Part shown: piece by piece, positions 56,830-64,000 of the stretch
Position numbering within the stretch: position 1 is the first letter of the stretch
Layout: every line of letters begins with the position of its first letter
Assembly: GCF_011440305.1 (NCBI RefSeq)
Contig: NZ_JAAOIW010000019.1
Location: 62,001-126,000, forward strand
Origin: Paenibacillus agricola
Lineage (GTDB): Bacteria > Bacillota > Bacilli > Paenibacillales > NBRC-103111
DNA length: 64,000 nt
Reading direction: 5' to 3'
Notes under the pieces: model-generated
Databases searched by the model: none
What the model was told of the DNA's origin: nothing
What the model saw: the letters and a program-made list of their open reading frames with translations, nothing else
Made by a program: the position numbers and the translations under genes

Positions 56830-57151
56830 ATGGTGAATGGCTTTCATTTGCGAATGTGGCGGGTCTTAAAATAAAGTTGTTTAAAATACATTTCGATTGA
56901 ACTATCGTACCCATCCCTCGATTTTGGGTTTATCTCACATATACTCACTCATTCGCAGGATTTCGTCGCCATACAACAGATCGAAGAAGTGCAAATTGTT
57001 ATCCGGATATGCCTTCTCTTGCTCAGACGACACGCTGAAAAAAATTGGTTTCTCCTGTACAAAAAAATCCCACCCTATGGGCAGGATTTGAAATGAATTA
57101 AGCATTCACTGTCTCAGGTTTTACACTTTAATGTATTTGATCCACTAGAGT
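56830..57151. other. Intergenic region with a short gene fragment
   Basis: A minus-strand frame of about 40 codons (KPIFFSVSSEQEKAYPDNN, then LHFFDLLYGDEILRMSEYM, ending near 56934) looks coding but lacks a start. It may be the tail of a lost gene. The aldo/keto reductase terminator lies at 57060-57087. Confidence 0.3.
57060..57087 (-). terminator. Terminator after the aldo/keto reductase
   Basis: An imperfect 9-bp stem (57067-57075 with 57079-57087, two mismatches) is followed on the minus strand by seven T. Confidence 0.5.
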
Positions 57152-58123
57152 CTACCCATTAAGTAGCGTCATCTGTTCTTTCATATATCGGGTACCATGA
57201 ACGACATGTTTAGGGCTAACTTCTTCAATACGAACCAAGTCCTCAGGAGTTAGTTCAACATCCACGGAGGCTGCATTTTCCTCTAAATATTTTATTCGTT
57301 TGGTTCCCGGAATCGGTAGTGCATGATTTGCTATGGTCCATGCTAGAGCCAATTGTGAAGGAGTACAATTCTTTTCATTGGCGATTTCCTTGATTTTATC
57401 TGCGATTTCTATATTCTTATTAAAGTTATCACCTTGGAACCGTGGCATATATCTACGAAGATCATTAGCATCCAAATCTTCAAACTTTCGAAGTTCGCCA
57501 GTAATAAAGCCCCTGCTCAACGGACTGTAAGCAACATGAGTAATTCCTAGTTCTCTTGCAACAGGGAGAATCTCATCTTCAATATCCCGACTCCAAAGAG
57601 AGTACTCGCTTTCTAATGCCGAAATTGAATGTATCGCATGTGCACGACGAATAGTGGAAGCAGATGCTTCTGAAAGGCCAAGATAGCGTACTTTCCCCGC
57701 CCTAACTAAATCAGACATCGCCCCAATCGTCTCCTCGATAGGGATATTGGGATCTACACGATGCTGGTAATAAAGATCAATATGCTCAATGTTTAATCGA
57801 CGTAAGCTCTCTTCCACTGCTTCTTTGACGTAATCTGGATGACCGCTAATTGTTTCATAATTAGGTGTGTAGGAAAACTTAGTCGCAATAATGGCCTGAT
57901 CTCGACGTCCTTTGAGTGCTTGTCCAAGAAGCTCCTCGTTATGCCCATTTCCATAAACATCAGCGGTATCGATCAAAGTAACTCCCAATTCCAGAGCACG
58001 GTGTATGGTCTTAATGGACTGTTCATCATTTGTTTCTCCATACATACCTGGAGACATTCCCATAATCCCCAGTCCAATCGAAGACACGACTAGATCACTG
58101 TTTCCTAATTTTCTTGTTTTCAT
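57152..58123 (-). CDS. Aldo/keto reductase (YhdN-like)
   Basis: This 323-residue NADPH-dependent reductase has the catalytic residues in LIDTADVYG (Asp, Tyr), ATKFSY (Lys) and LYYQHRVD (His), and [13 protein letters not shown] and PLSRGFITG as in general stress-type reductases. The C-terminal NADPH site is [16 protein letters not shown]. It follows the MerR gene by 4 bp and is surely cotranscribed with it. Confidence 0.9.
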   Translation of the reverse strand: MKTRKLGNSDLVVSSIGLGIMGMSPGMYGETNDEQSIKTIHRALELGVTLIDTADVYGNGHNEELLGQALKGRRDQAIIATKFSYTPNYETISGHPDYVKEAVEESLRRLNIEHIDLYYQHRVDPNIPIEETIGAMSDLVRAGKVRYLGLSEASASTIRRAHAIHSISALESEYSLWSRDIEDEILPVARELGITHVAYSPLSRGFITGELRKFEDLDANDLRRYMPRFQGDNFNKNIEIADKIKEIANEKNCTPSQLALAWTIANHALPIPGTKRIKYLEENAASVDVELTPEDLVRIEEVSPKHVVHGTRYMKEQMTLLNG

Positions 58124-58127
58124 ATAT

Positions 58128-58568
58128 TTATCCCTCTCTATCGCTTGCTGAGTGTTGTTGATTTTCCATTTTGTTTAACAGTTGACTTTCTGAACTGGCC
58201 CTTCCCATTTCTATATCTTCATATATGGACAGCTTGTTATTCACAGCATCAAGAGCTTCTGCAAGCTCACTTTGACGTCTAAATAAATCCTCTTTGTACT
58301 GATTAAGAATTGATTTTCTTTGAGGAATTGTGGAATCGCCATCTAATGCGAGATTGACCATTTGCTTCAGTAAAGACATCTTCATTCCAGTTGCTCGAAA
58401 ACATTTCATCAGCCTGATCCAATCCAGGTGATCTTGTTCAAACAGACGATTCCCGTGCTTATCTCTCTTGATGTAGGGAAGTAATCCCTCCTTCTCATAA
58501 TAACGAATGGTAGGTGCCGAACAACCTAATCGCTCTGAAGCTTCTTTTATAGTAAATGCCATGTTCAT
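58128..58568 (-). CDS. MerR family transcriptional regulator
   Basis: This 146-residue regulator has the N-terminal winged helix [20 protein letters not shown] and [18 protein letters not shown], then the MerR dimerisation coiled coil ([20 protein letters not shown]). There is no metal-binding cysteine cluster, so it is of the YfmP/AdhR-like type that senses reactive carbonyl compounds or other small molecules. GAAGGG lies before ATG 58568. The downstream aldo/keto reductase is the likely target. Confidence 0.88.
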   Translation of the reverse strand: MNMAFTIKEASERLGCSAPTIRYYEKEGLLPYIKRDKHGNRLFEQDHLDWIRLMKCFRATGMKMSLLKQMVNLALDGDSTIPQRKSILNQYKEDLFRRQSELAEALDAVNNKLSIYEDIEMGRASSESQLLNKMENQQHSASDREG

Positions 58569-58914
58569 GGATCCCTTCTTAAAATTTGTTTTCAGATGCT
58601 TTCGTCAAGTTCTTCTACATCATAATCCTTAAACCGCGCTTTAAGGCAACCCTAAACTTTTGAATGTATTATTGCAAGTCATAAATGATAAAGTTTATCA
58701 AATATGGGAATAACATCATGTGCTACTATTAGCATTTGACAAGAACATATACCGTAAAAAAATCGCAATTATGCTACTCTTAGGCATATAAATTCCTTCC
58801 CTTACAGAACGGCTGCTAAGTTACGATAGCCTCCTATTTTTGCGTTAAACTGCCAGTTAATTACGCGGCCATGATGAAAAATTAAACAACTTTATTATGA
58901 ACTAAGCAACTTTA
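58569..58914. other. Region between MerR gene and IS21 passenger ORF
   Basis: It contains the MerR promoter, the outer end of the IS21 element (near 58814), and two 12-bp direct repeats (CAACTTTATTAT at 58887-58898 and 58907-58918), which probably belong to the IS end. No gene is seen. Confidence 0.4.
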
Positions 58915-59160
58915 TTATAAAACAACATATCTTTCATAAGCAGGGTGATCATCAAAAGCCTCATATATATCGGTATGAAGGTCTGGAAAGGGTTGTTCTT
59001 GACCTTGAGGTGTTAACGCATTGACCGCTTTTCTTAGCTCAAGAACCATGGATTCCAATGTTTTTGTATAGGTTAGCAATCCAATAATGAGATCGTTTGA
59101 CTCTCTATCTTTAACCTCTTCATCTGCGTCTATGCTATATGCAGCTTCATCATATGACAT
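58915..59160 (-). CDS. Small hypothetical protein of the IS21 element
   Basis: ATG 59160 is preceded by AGGAGG at 8 nt. The 81-residue acidic product (SYDEAAYSIDADEEVKDRES, then a helical TYTKTLESMVLELRKAV) is unfamiliar. It sits between the istB stop and the element end and is cotranscribed with istB; it may be a passenger gene or a third element gene. Confidence 0.55.
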   Translation of the reverse strand: MSYDEAAYSIDADEEVKDRESNDLIIGLLTYTKTLESMVLELRKAVNALTPQGQEQPFPDLHTDIYEAFDDHPAYERYVVL

Positions 59161-59203
59161 GGGTATTGCCTCCTTGTTTGGTTTGTATGAGCCGGTAAGA
59201 GTC

Positions 59204-59917
59204 CTATACATTCATATCGAGAATATGGGATCGGAACGTAATACGATCAATGAGAGCAGCTACCATAATTTCATTCTCAAATAACTCTGTCCATCTGGAG
59301 AACTCTAGATTGGTTGTTACAATGATGCTAGCACGTTCAGAACGCTCAGAAATAACTTGAAACAGCATTTCAGATTGATGCCGATTAAAGGTCAAATAGG
59401 ACAACTCATCCAGAATTAAGAGATCAATTTGAGCTAGGCTCTTCTCGAACTTGGATAAGCGATTATGCTGCAGTGCTTCCGACAGTTCTGTAGCCAGATT
59501 AGCGGCTGTATAGAATCTAACAGTAAAGCCTGCTTGGCATGCTTTCATGCCCAGAGCGATACTCAGATGGCTTTTCCCAGCGCCTGGATTACCGATCATC
59601 ACAATGTTTTGCCGGTTTTTAATGAAGTCACAGTTGGCCAATTCCCATACTGTAGCACTGGAGATGCGTTCTAATCGACTAAAGTCAAATTCGTCAATCG
59701 TCTTTGGAAAAGGAAACTTGGCAGTCTTTAGTTTTCGTTTTTGCTTATTTTCTTGGCGTTGTAGGACTTCTCGCTTCATGAGTTCACGAAGAAAGTGCTC
59801 GTAGCTTTGATTCGTATCCAACTGGCGGATAATGTCTTCATACGCTGCAAACGAAGGCGTCTTTAAATGCTTAGCGTATAACTTTATGGTTTCTTTCGTT
59901 GGATTTATGGTGCTCAT
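59204..59917 (-). CDS. istB: IS21 family ATP-binding helper protein
   Basis: This 237-residue AAA+ protein has Walker A (MIGNPGAGKSHLSIALG, about 108-124) and Walker B (LLILDELSYL, about 165-174), then a sensor TTNLEFSRW. It activates the IstA transposase and selects targets. The ATG overlaps the istA stop by 4 bp. Confidence 0.93.
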   Translation of the reverse strand: MSTINPTKETIKLYAKHLKTPSFAAYEDIIRQLDTNQSYEHFLRELMKREVLQRQENKQKRKLKTAKFPFPKTIDEFDFSRLERISSATVWELANCDFIKNRQNIVMIGNPGAGKSHLSIALGMKACQAGFTVRFYTAANLATELSEALQHNRLSKFEKSLAQIDLLILDELSYLTFNRHQSEMLFQVISERSERASIIVTTNLEFSRWTELFENEIMVAALIDRITFRSHILDMNV

Positions 59918-61371
59918 ATGGCGATGTCCCCTTGAATTAACTGGTCATATTGCGTAAGTCCGGTGTGTATCACTTTAATTTCATCCGTCCGCGGAGGACT
60001 AGGCTTTGGAGGTGCATGTGGCATTAAGTAGGCAGCAATCTGATCTTGATAGGGTAGATGATCTGCGGCAGCAATAACCTTGTCTTCACCATGATCCACA
60101 CATAACCGCAACAAATTCACCATTTCTCTGGGCCCTGAAAGGCGCCTTCCAATCTCCATAAGCTCAGAAGATACGGAGTTTTTAACCGGCTTAGCATTAA
60201 ATACACTTCGAGGTCTTTGCTCGATAAGATCGATGTAATGCTCGAGTTTGTAATGGGATTCACCACGCCCATAACAGCGGGGATACGTCGCTACAACTGT
60301 TTGCTTATGGATGATTGTGATTTCATTCCCATAGCCTTTAATACTCACGTCCTTGTCTACATAGGTCATGGGGACGGAGTAGTAGTTATGGTCAAACTTG
60401 ATCGTGGAGAAGGTATCTACAGCAGCTGTCATGCTTTTACTCGTGTCAAAGCGGTACTTAGGCAAGGCTATGAGCTTTGGTTTTTCGATCTCGACCATCT
60501 GACCTACCGTTGATTGCCTGCGATCAATCTTATGCTTCCGATATTTCTCGCACCGTATTAGCAAGGCTTCGTTAAGCTCTGCAATATTGTTTACTCTCGG
60601 TATGGGAACGAGTACATTACGCCGTATCCAGCCTACCAAACCTTCTACGAGGCCTTTCTCATGTCCAGCAGCAACATTACAAAATTCGGTTTTAAAGGCA
60701 TAGTGAGCGGATAGGATTTTATAGCGTTCTTGCACTTTGGCATGGGCTCCGAAGCCTTCCTTAACGGCTACTTTGGCATTGTCAAAGATCACTTTTGCGG
60801 GAACTCCCTCAAAGTGCTCAAATCCGTTCATATTCCCTTCTAGAAAGCTTTCTTCATTTTGTCTGTAGAACGCTTTGACAAACATATCTGCACTAAAGCA
60901 TTGCCTCATACAGAACAGATAAACCTTTACTTTTTTAGCCTGCAGATAGACCGTAGCTTCGCCCCAATCGATCTGTGCTTCACCTGGTTCAAAGCTGAGA
61001 GGGATAAATGCTTGCGGAGCCTTCTGTCGTAGTTCAGCTACGATTTGCCGTACGGTGGATTCTCCGCCTGTAAAGCTTTGTTCATCCACTAAGCGATCGT
61101 AGATTCTGCGAGCTGTATGCTTTTGCTTTTTGATGTTTTCCGCTGCGTCTTCCTCCAGGCAAGATGCAATGAATTCCATGATGGGAGGTGTGACAACATA
61201 AGGCTTTCTACCACTGGTTCCGCTGCGTTCCCAAGGAACATGATCTCCTTCACAATATTTTTTAACCGTGATTCGTGATATGCCCAATAATTTTGCGATT
61301 TGACGCTGGGACTTGCTTTCATGTACGTACAGTTGCCTGATTTTTTCGTACATATCCACCTCGATGATCAT
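59914..61371 (-). CDS. istA: IS21 family transposase
   Basis: This transposase of about 485 residues has a helix-turn-helix (SQRQIAKLLGISRITVKKYC) and an rve catalytic core with acidic residues in AQIDWGEATVYL, VIFDNAKVAV and HEKGLVEGLVGW. The protein is complete. ATG 61371 is used here; ATG 61353 with GAGGTGG upstream is an equally good candidate. Confidence 0.93.
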   Translation of the reverse strand: MIIEVDMYEKIRQLYVHESKSQRQIAKLLGISRITVKKYCEGDHVPWERSGTSGRKPYVVTPPIMEFIASCLEEDAAENIKKQKHTARRIYDRLVDEQSFTGGESTVRQIVAELRQKAPQAFIPLSFEPGEAQIDWGEATVYLQAKKVKVYLFCMRQCFSADMFVKAFYRQNEESFLEGNMNGFEHFEGVPAKVIFDNAKVAVKEGFGAHAKVQERYKILSAHYAFKTEFCNVAAGHEKGLVEGLVGWIRRNVLVPIPRVNNIAELNEALLIRCEKYRKHKIDRRQSTVGQMVEIEKPKLIALPKYRFDTSKSMTAAVDTFSTIKFDHNYYSVPMTYVDKDVSIKGYGNEITIIHKQTVVATYPRCYGRGESHYKLEHYIDLIEQRPRSVFNAKPVKNSVSSELMEIGRRLSGPREMVNLLRLCVDHGEDKVIAAADHLPYQDQIAAYLMPHAPPKPSPPRTDEIKVIHTGLTQYDQLIQGDIAI

Positions 61372-61721
61372 CCTTTCCTTAGCCTCCTGCAAAAAAATTA
61401 TCTGCATAATTTTACAGGATTTTTGATGGAGGTGGTATACTATTATCCTAGCAATGAAGTTGTTTTTGGCCTACTATTATCCTAGCATTCATACCCCCCC
61501 GTGGGAGGAAAATGATTACATTTCAATACTATATTTTAAAATTCTTAATGTGGTTGGTAATTTGAAATGTTCATCCAATTATGAGAGTGAAGATTCCAAC
61601 CATTTAATCACGAACTTTTGTTCTCCTTTTGTTCTATTCAAACGGTATATATGTATTTTATAATTCTTTTTCCTGAAATAAATTCGTCCCTCTTTGGAAA
61701 AGAGGAATTCAGCAACAGCCC
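61372..61721. other. Region between IS21 and the coiled-coil pseudogene
   Basis: It contains the IS21 end repeats (61438-61487) and then about 230 bp of AT-rich sequence without a credible gene. Confidence 0.35.
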
Positions 61722-62291
61722 CTAGCTTTGTTTCAACCGTATTCTCCCGAATTTTAGAATCGACTGTATCAAATTGATAATGTAATTGGGGTAAATCACA
61801 TCAAATCTCGGTTCATACTCTCTCTCCAATATTTTTCGTTCTTCATCATTCAAAACTCTTCCGTTTTCATGTTCGTAGGCCATCATAGCATTTTCTTCCT
61901 GTTGCTTCTCTAACTCTTCCTTAATCCGATTAATGGTTTGTTCAGATTGTTCCATTGCAGAAATAAACTCTGTGAGTTGTTCATCATCTTTTTTCTGTAA
62001 TTTCTCCTTCTCTTCAGTTGCAAGTAATAATTCTTGTTGTACTGCGGCTTCTCTTTGTTCTAGGGGATTGTTATTTCTTGGGTGCGGGGATAGATGAAGC
62101 TACTGCTTACTCATCCCAAAAATGATGAACTGCTTTGTCAGCTGCTTTGTCAGCTGCTTTGTCAGCTGCATTGTCAGCTGCCTTGTAGTGGACATTGGAT
62201 CTTTATTAATGTCTGTTTTACAAAGTTCGCAGCCTTTTTCTTCATATTCAATAACATCTATGTTACTTTTATCCAAACAATAATTTTTCAA
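61722..62291 (-). pseudogene. Coiled-coil protein with QLTK repeats, split by a TAG stop
   Basis: Two open frames (62291-62100 and 61955-61722) lie in the same frame, separated only by TAG at 62100-62102 and an open stretch. Joined, they give about 190 codons: CELCKTDINKDP, the tandem QLTK repeats, NNPLEQREAAVQQELLLATE, a charged coiled coil (INRIKEELEKQQEENAMMAY), and a C-terminal FDVIYPNYIINLIQSILKFG. Either the gene is dead, or the N-terminal ORF is not coding and only the C-terminal one is used. Function unknown. Confidence 0.45.
62137..62185. repeat. Tandem 12-bp repeat (GTCAGCTGCTTT), about four units
   Basis: Four near-identical 12-bp copies lie in tandem, the last with one changed base. 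Read on the minus strand they encode QLTK units. Copy number could vary by slippage. Confidence 0.8.
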
Positions 62292-62327
62292 AACCAGGAA
62301 GCTGAATAAATGAAAATCATGATTATA

Positions 62328-62629
62328 TCAGCATTTCTTGAAACCAATAATGCCATAGGTTTTAATGAGTATATCCAGTACTTGTACAACAGCATAGATA
62401 AAATCAATAATTTTTACATCTTCATCTAAATCAAGTTTTTGCATATCACTGTATGCATTTTCTCTTCGTTTTGTCTGGTTAACGTCCATTGAGTACCTGC
62501 TGGCTCCGCCTGCCATTCAAAAGAGTTCGATATTTTGAGTTCATCGTCAGGCACACACCCTGGAATTATGCGGGTCAATGCTTCCAAAAAATCGTCCAAG
62601 GGATTTGTAAGATCGTTGTAAAATAGCAT
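62328..62629 (-). pseudogene. Hypothetical protein broken by a frameshift
   Basis: One frame gives MLFYNDLTNPLDDFLEALTR and IIPGCVPDDELKISNSFEWQ, ending at 62426. Another frame in the same region continues DLDEDVKIIDFIYAVVQVLD and ILIKTYGIIGFKKC to 62328. The two halves look like one protein of about 100 residues with a frameshift near 62440-62460. I do not recognise the family. Confidence 0.45.
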
Positions 62630-62694
62630 TTACATTCATTTATCTCAATCTCTCCATCTGCCCAGCCTAGAATTATCATTTTCACGATACCATC

Positions 62695-63108
62695 TTAGCT
62701 AATTCCATAATAGTTTTTGTAAAATGTGATCACGCTCTCTCTTGAAAAATCATCAAAATCATTAGTGCGTCCACTCTTTTCCAAATATTTAAGCTGGTCA
62801 TTAGCATATAAAGTATTAAGGCTTTTCAAGTATCTTGTTGTCTCCTCAAATCCAGCTCCACAAAGCAATTGCACATCAATATAGATACCTGCATCAACAC
62901 TTTTTCTTTTAGCACTCCATATAAGCAGGGTATCCTCTACCTGACCAAGACAAAATAATTGAATGCACAATGTCTTCATATACTCATTGTCGTCAGAATT
63001 TCGATCATTAATTTCATAAATCAGCAATGAACGTATATCTTCTATGTGCTTTCGATCAGGCTCTAATCCATAAAATCTCAATATTCCTTCTGTTCGATCT
63101 ATCTCCAT
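62695..63108 (-). CDS. Hypothetical protein, 137 residues
   Basis: AAGGAG lies 10 nt before ATG 63108. The protein is mostly helical (DRKHIEDIRSLLIYEINDRN, MKTLCIQLFCLGQVEDTLLI, FEETTRYLKSLNTLYANDQL), with no signal or membrane segment. Its size, helical make-up and position among small broken genes recall immunity-type proteins of polymorphic toxin loci, but I cannot assign a family. Confidence 0.55.
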   Translation of the reverse strand: MEIDRTEGILRFYGLEPDRKHIEDIRSLLIYEINDRNSDDNEYMKTLCIQLFCLGQVEDTLLIWSAKRKSVDAGIYIDVQLLCGAGFEETTRYLKSLNTLYANDQLKYLEKSGRTNDFDDFSRESVITFYKNYYGIS

Positions 63109-63450
63109 TAGGTAGTAACTCCTTGTGTTTATAAGATTAGATTCTAATTCTTAAGATTATGGCTAATACAGATTTTTCATACCCGCCATATGTTCAAGTT
63201 AAAAGTTTGAGTTAACAGGATATAACTGCCCTACTTCACGATCAATGCTTATTCGACATTTCTCACCAATTCCCTGCAATGATATCATCCTTCTCATTAA
63301 AATCATGCTTACTCGCTGGCTTGTATTGCATCCCCCTCTGTTGATCATCGAAACGCACCTTAGAAGCCCATGTAGGCGGTCTGATGATGTTAGTGGAGAG
63401 TGGTTTATATCTTTTTACTTATTTGTTGTTCTCAGAATTGGCATAGCACT
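63109..63450. other. Divergent region with a possible gene fragment
   Basis: It separates the hypothetical gene from the NUDIX gene. A minus-strand open frame without start (63263-63422; RPPTWASKVRFDDQQRGMQY, then KPASKHDFNEKDDIIAGNW) may be a remnant. Its identity is unknown. Confidence 0.25.
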
Positions 63451-64000
63451 ATGATTACTTTGCGACGGGCAGTAGCGTTTCTATTCCATGAAAATCAATT
63501 GTTGTTTATGCAAAAAGAGAATAAAAATAGTTTCCTTTCGGGTATGGTTATTCCTATCGGGGGTCACTTAGAGCAACATGAAATCAGTATACCAAAAGAA
63601 GCATGTTTAAGAGAGATCGAAGATGAAACTGGTTTAACAAAGGATGATTTGTCTTACCTTAATTTGAAATACATAGTCTTGCGGATAAAAGATACCGAAA
63701 TTCGAATCCAATACGTTTATTTCGGAAATGTGAAACACACTAATGTAGTCGATAGTGAAGAAGGAAGGCTCTTTTGAGTAAATTGTGAAGAAGCTGGTAT
63801 GTTGAATGTAACGGCAACAACGAAGTATATTTTGGAGCATTATTCAGACTCTTCAAAAGTCAGTTCAGATGTTTTTATTGGAACAATGAAGGCTAATGAT
63901 GGCCACCATGATCATAACATGGGCTTTATTAGAAGATTGGGAATTGACTTCATCAAGTTTAATAACGCACAAATAGTAGAAGAGGGCGGAGTAGACTATG
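63451..64000 (+). pseudogene. NUDIX hydrolase interrupted by TGA, runs off the window
   Basis: ATG 63451 opens MITLRRAVAFLFHENQLLFM with the NUDIX box (GGHLEQHE, then REIEDETGL). The box has two extra residues between its halves compared with the canonical spacing. The frame stops at TGA 63775-63777 inside GRLF-stop-VNCEEA, where Trp (TGG) is likely in relatives. The same frame then stays open to the window end (LNVTATTKYILEHY, GHHDHNMGFIRRLGIDF). A G-to-A change therefore likely killed the gene, unless the organism or a sequencing error explains the stop. Confidence 0.7.

Larger units (their letters stand above)
58814..61487 (-). mobile_element. IS21-family element with istA, istB and a passenger ORF
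   Basis: The unit has intact istA and istB and a small downstream ORF. The left (istA-side) end carries a perfect 16-bp direct repeat (TACTATTATCCTAGCA at 61438-61453 and 61472-61487), as expected for IS21 transposase-binding sites. The right end begins TGCTAAG at 58814, roughly matching TGCTAGG of the other end read inward. No clear target-site duplication was found, so exact boundaries are uncertain by tens of bases. Confidence 0.75.

Noticed and set aside
62137-62185. Possible CRISPR-like array
   Set aside because: The units are 12 bp, directly adjacent and without spacers, so this is a simple tandem repeat.

Overview
The window reads as chromosomal DNA of a Gram-positive spore-former of the Paenibacillus type. 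This is inferred from strong AGGAGG-like ribosome sites, a very large S-layer-anchored (SLH) surface protein, YesN/LytS two-component proteins, the futalosine (MqnB/MqnD) menaquinone route, a Mn-dependent pyrophosphatase, and AraC-, CstR- and ECF-type regulators. No rRNA, tRNA or CRISPR array was seen.

Layout. 0-11 kb is ordinary housekeeping: a partial GAF protein, a VTT membrane protein, mqnB-mqnD, ppaC, carbonic anhydrase, a pyrH/nnrDE/phosphoesterase cluster, an aldo/keto reductase, a CBS-domain membrane protein and a VOC protein. 11-16.5 kb holds a sugar-sensing cassette: a membrane-anchored sugar-binding protein, a LytS/YesM-type kinase, a YesN regulator and, behind a terminator, an MFS sugar porter. 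16.6-19.1 kb is a persulfide-response cluster (CstR, two rhodanese-fold proteins and an old yellow enzyme), followed by an mgtC remnant and a GH13 glucosidase with an internal deletion. 21-26 kb is a chemotaxis island: a Cache receptor, CheW, a 4HB receptor and a LuxR-type regulator. 26.4-34 kb contains a TetR regulator with matching operators in front of itself and an NmrA-like gene, a DUF1904 protein, a Ser/Thr kinase, a 58-residue basic protein, SelO, and an ECF41 sigma factor with its oxidoreductase partner.

34.3-43.0 kb is one gene for a mosaic SLH protein of about 2,900 residues (kelch-like, Fn3-like, PPC-like, Ig-like and cadherin-like parts). 43-52 kb has a methyltransferase and Rrf2 regulator, an MFS relic, an orotate-PRTase-like protein, an AraC regulator divergent from an isomerase/phosphatase pair, a Rieske remnant, and an acetamidase translationally coupled to an MFS transporter.

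52.5-64 kb is an accessory region in decay. It carries a cassette of two GIY-YIG-like proteins plus a DUF6884-like protein, a broken AbrB-like ORF, an internally deleted IS3-family element, an apparently complete IS21-family element, and several genes broken by single stops or frameshifts (a coiled-coil protein, a hypothetical protein, a NUDIX hydrolase). The GIY-YIG/DUF6884 cassette is the best candidate for an undescribed system. The CstR cluster and the sugar-sensing cassette are the best-supported functional modules.
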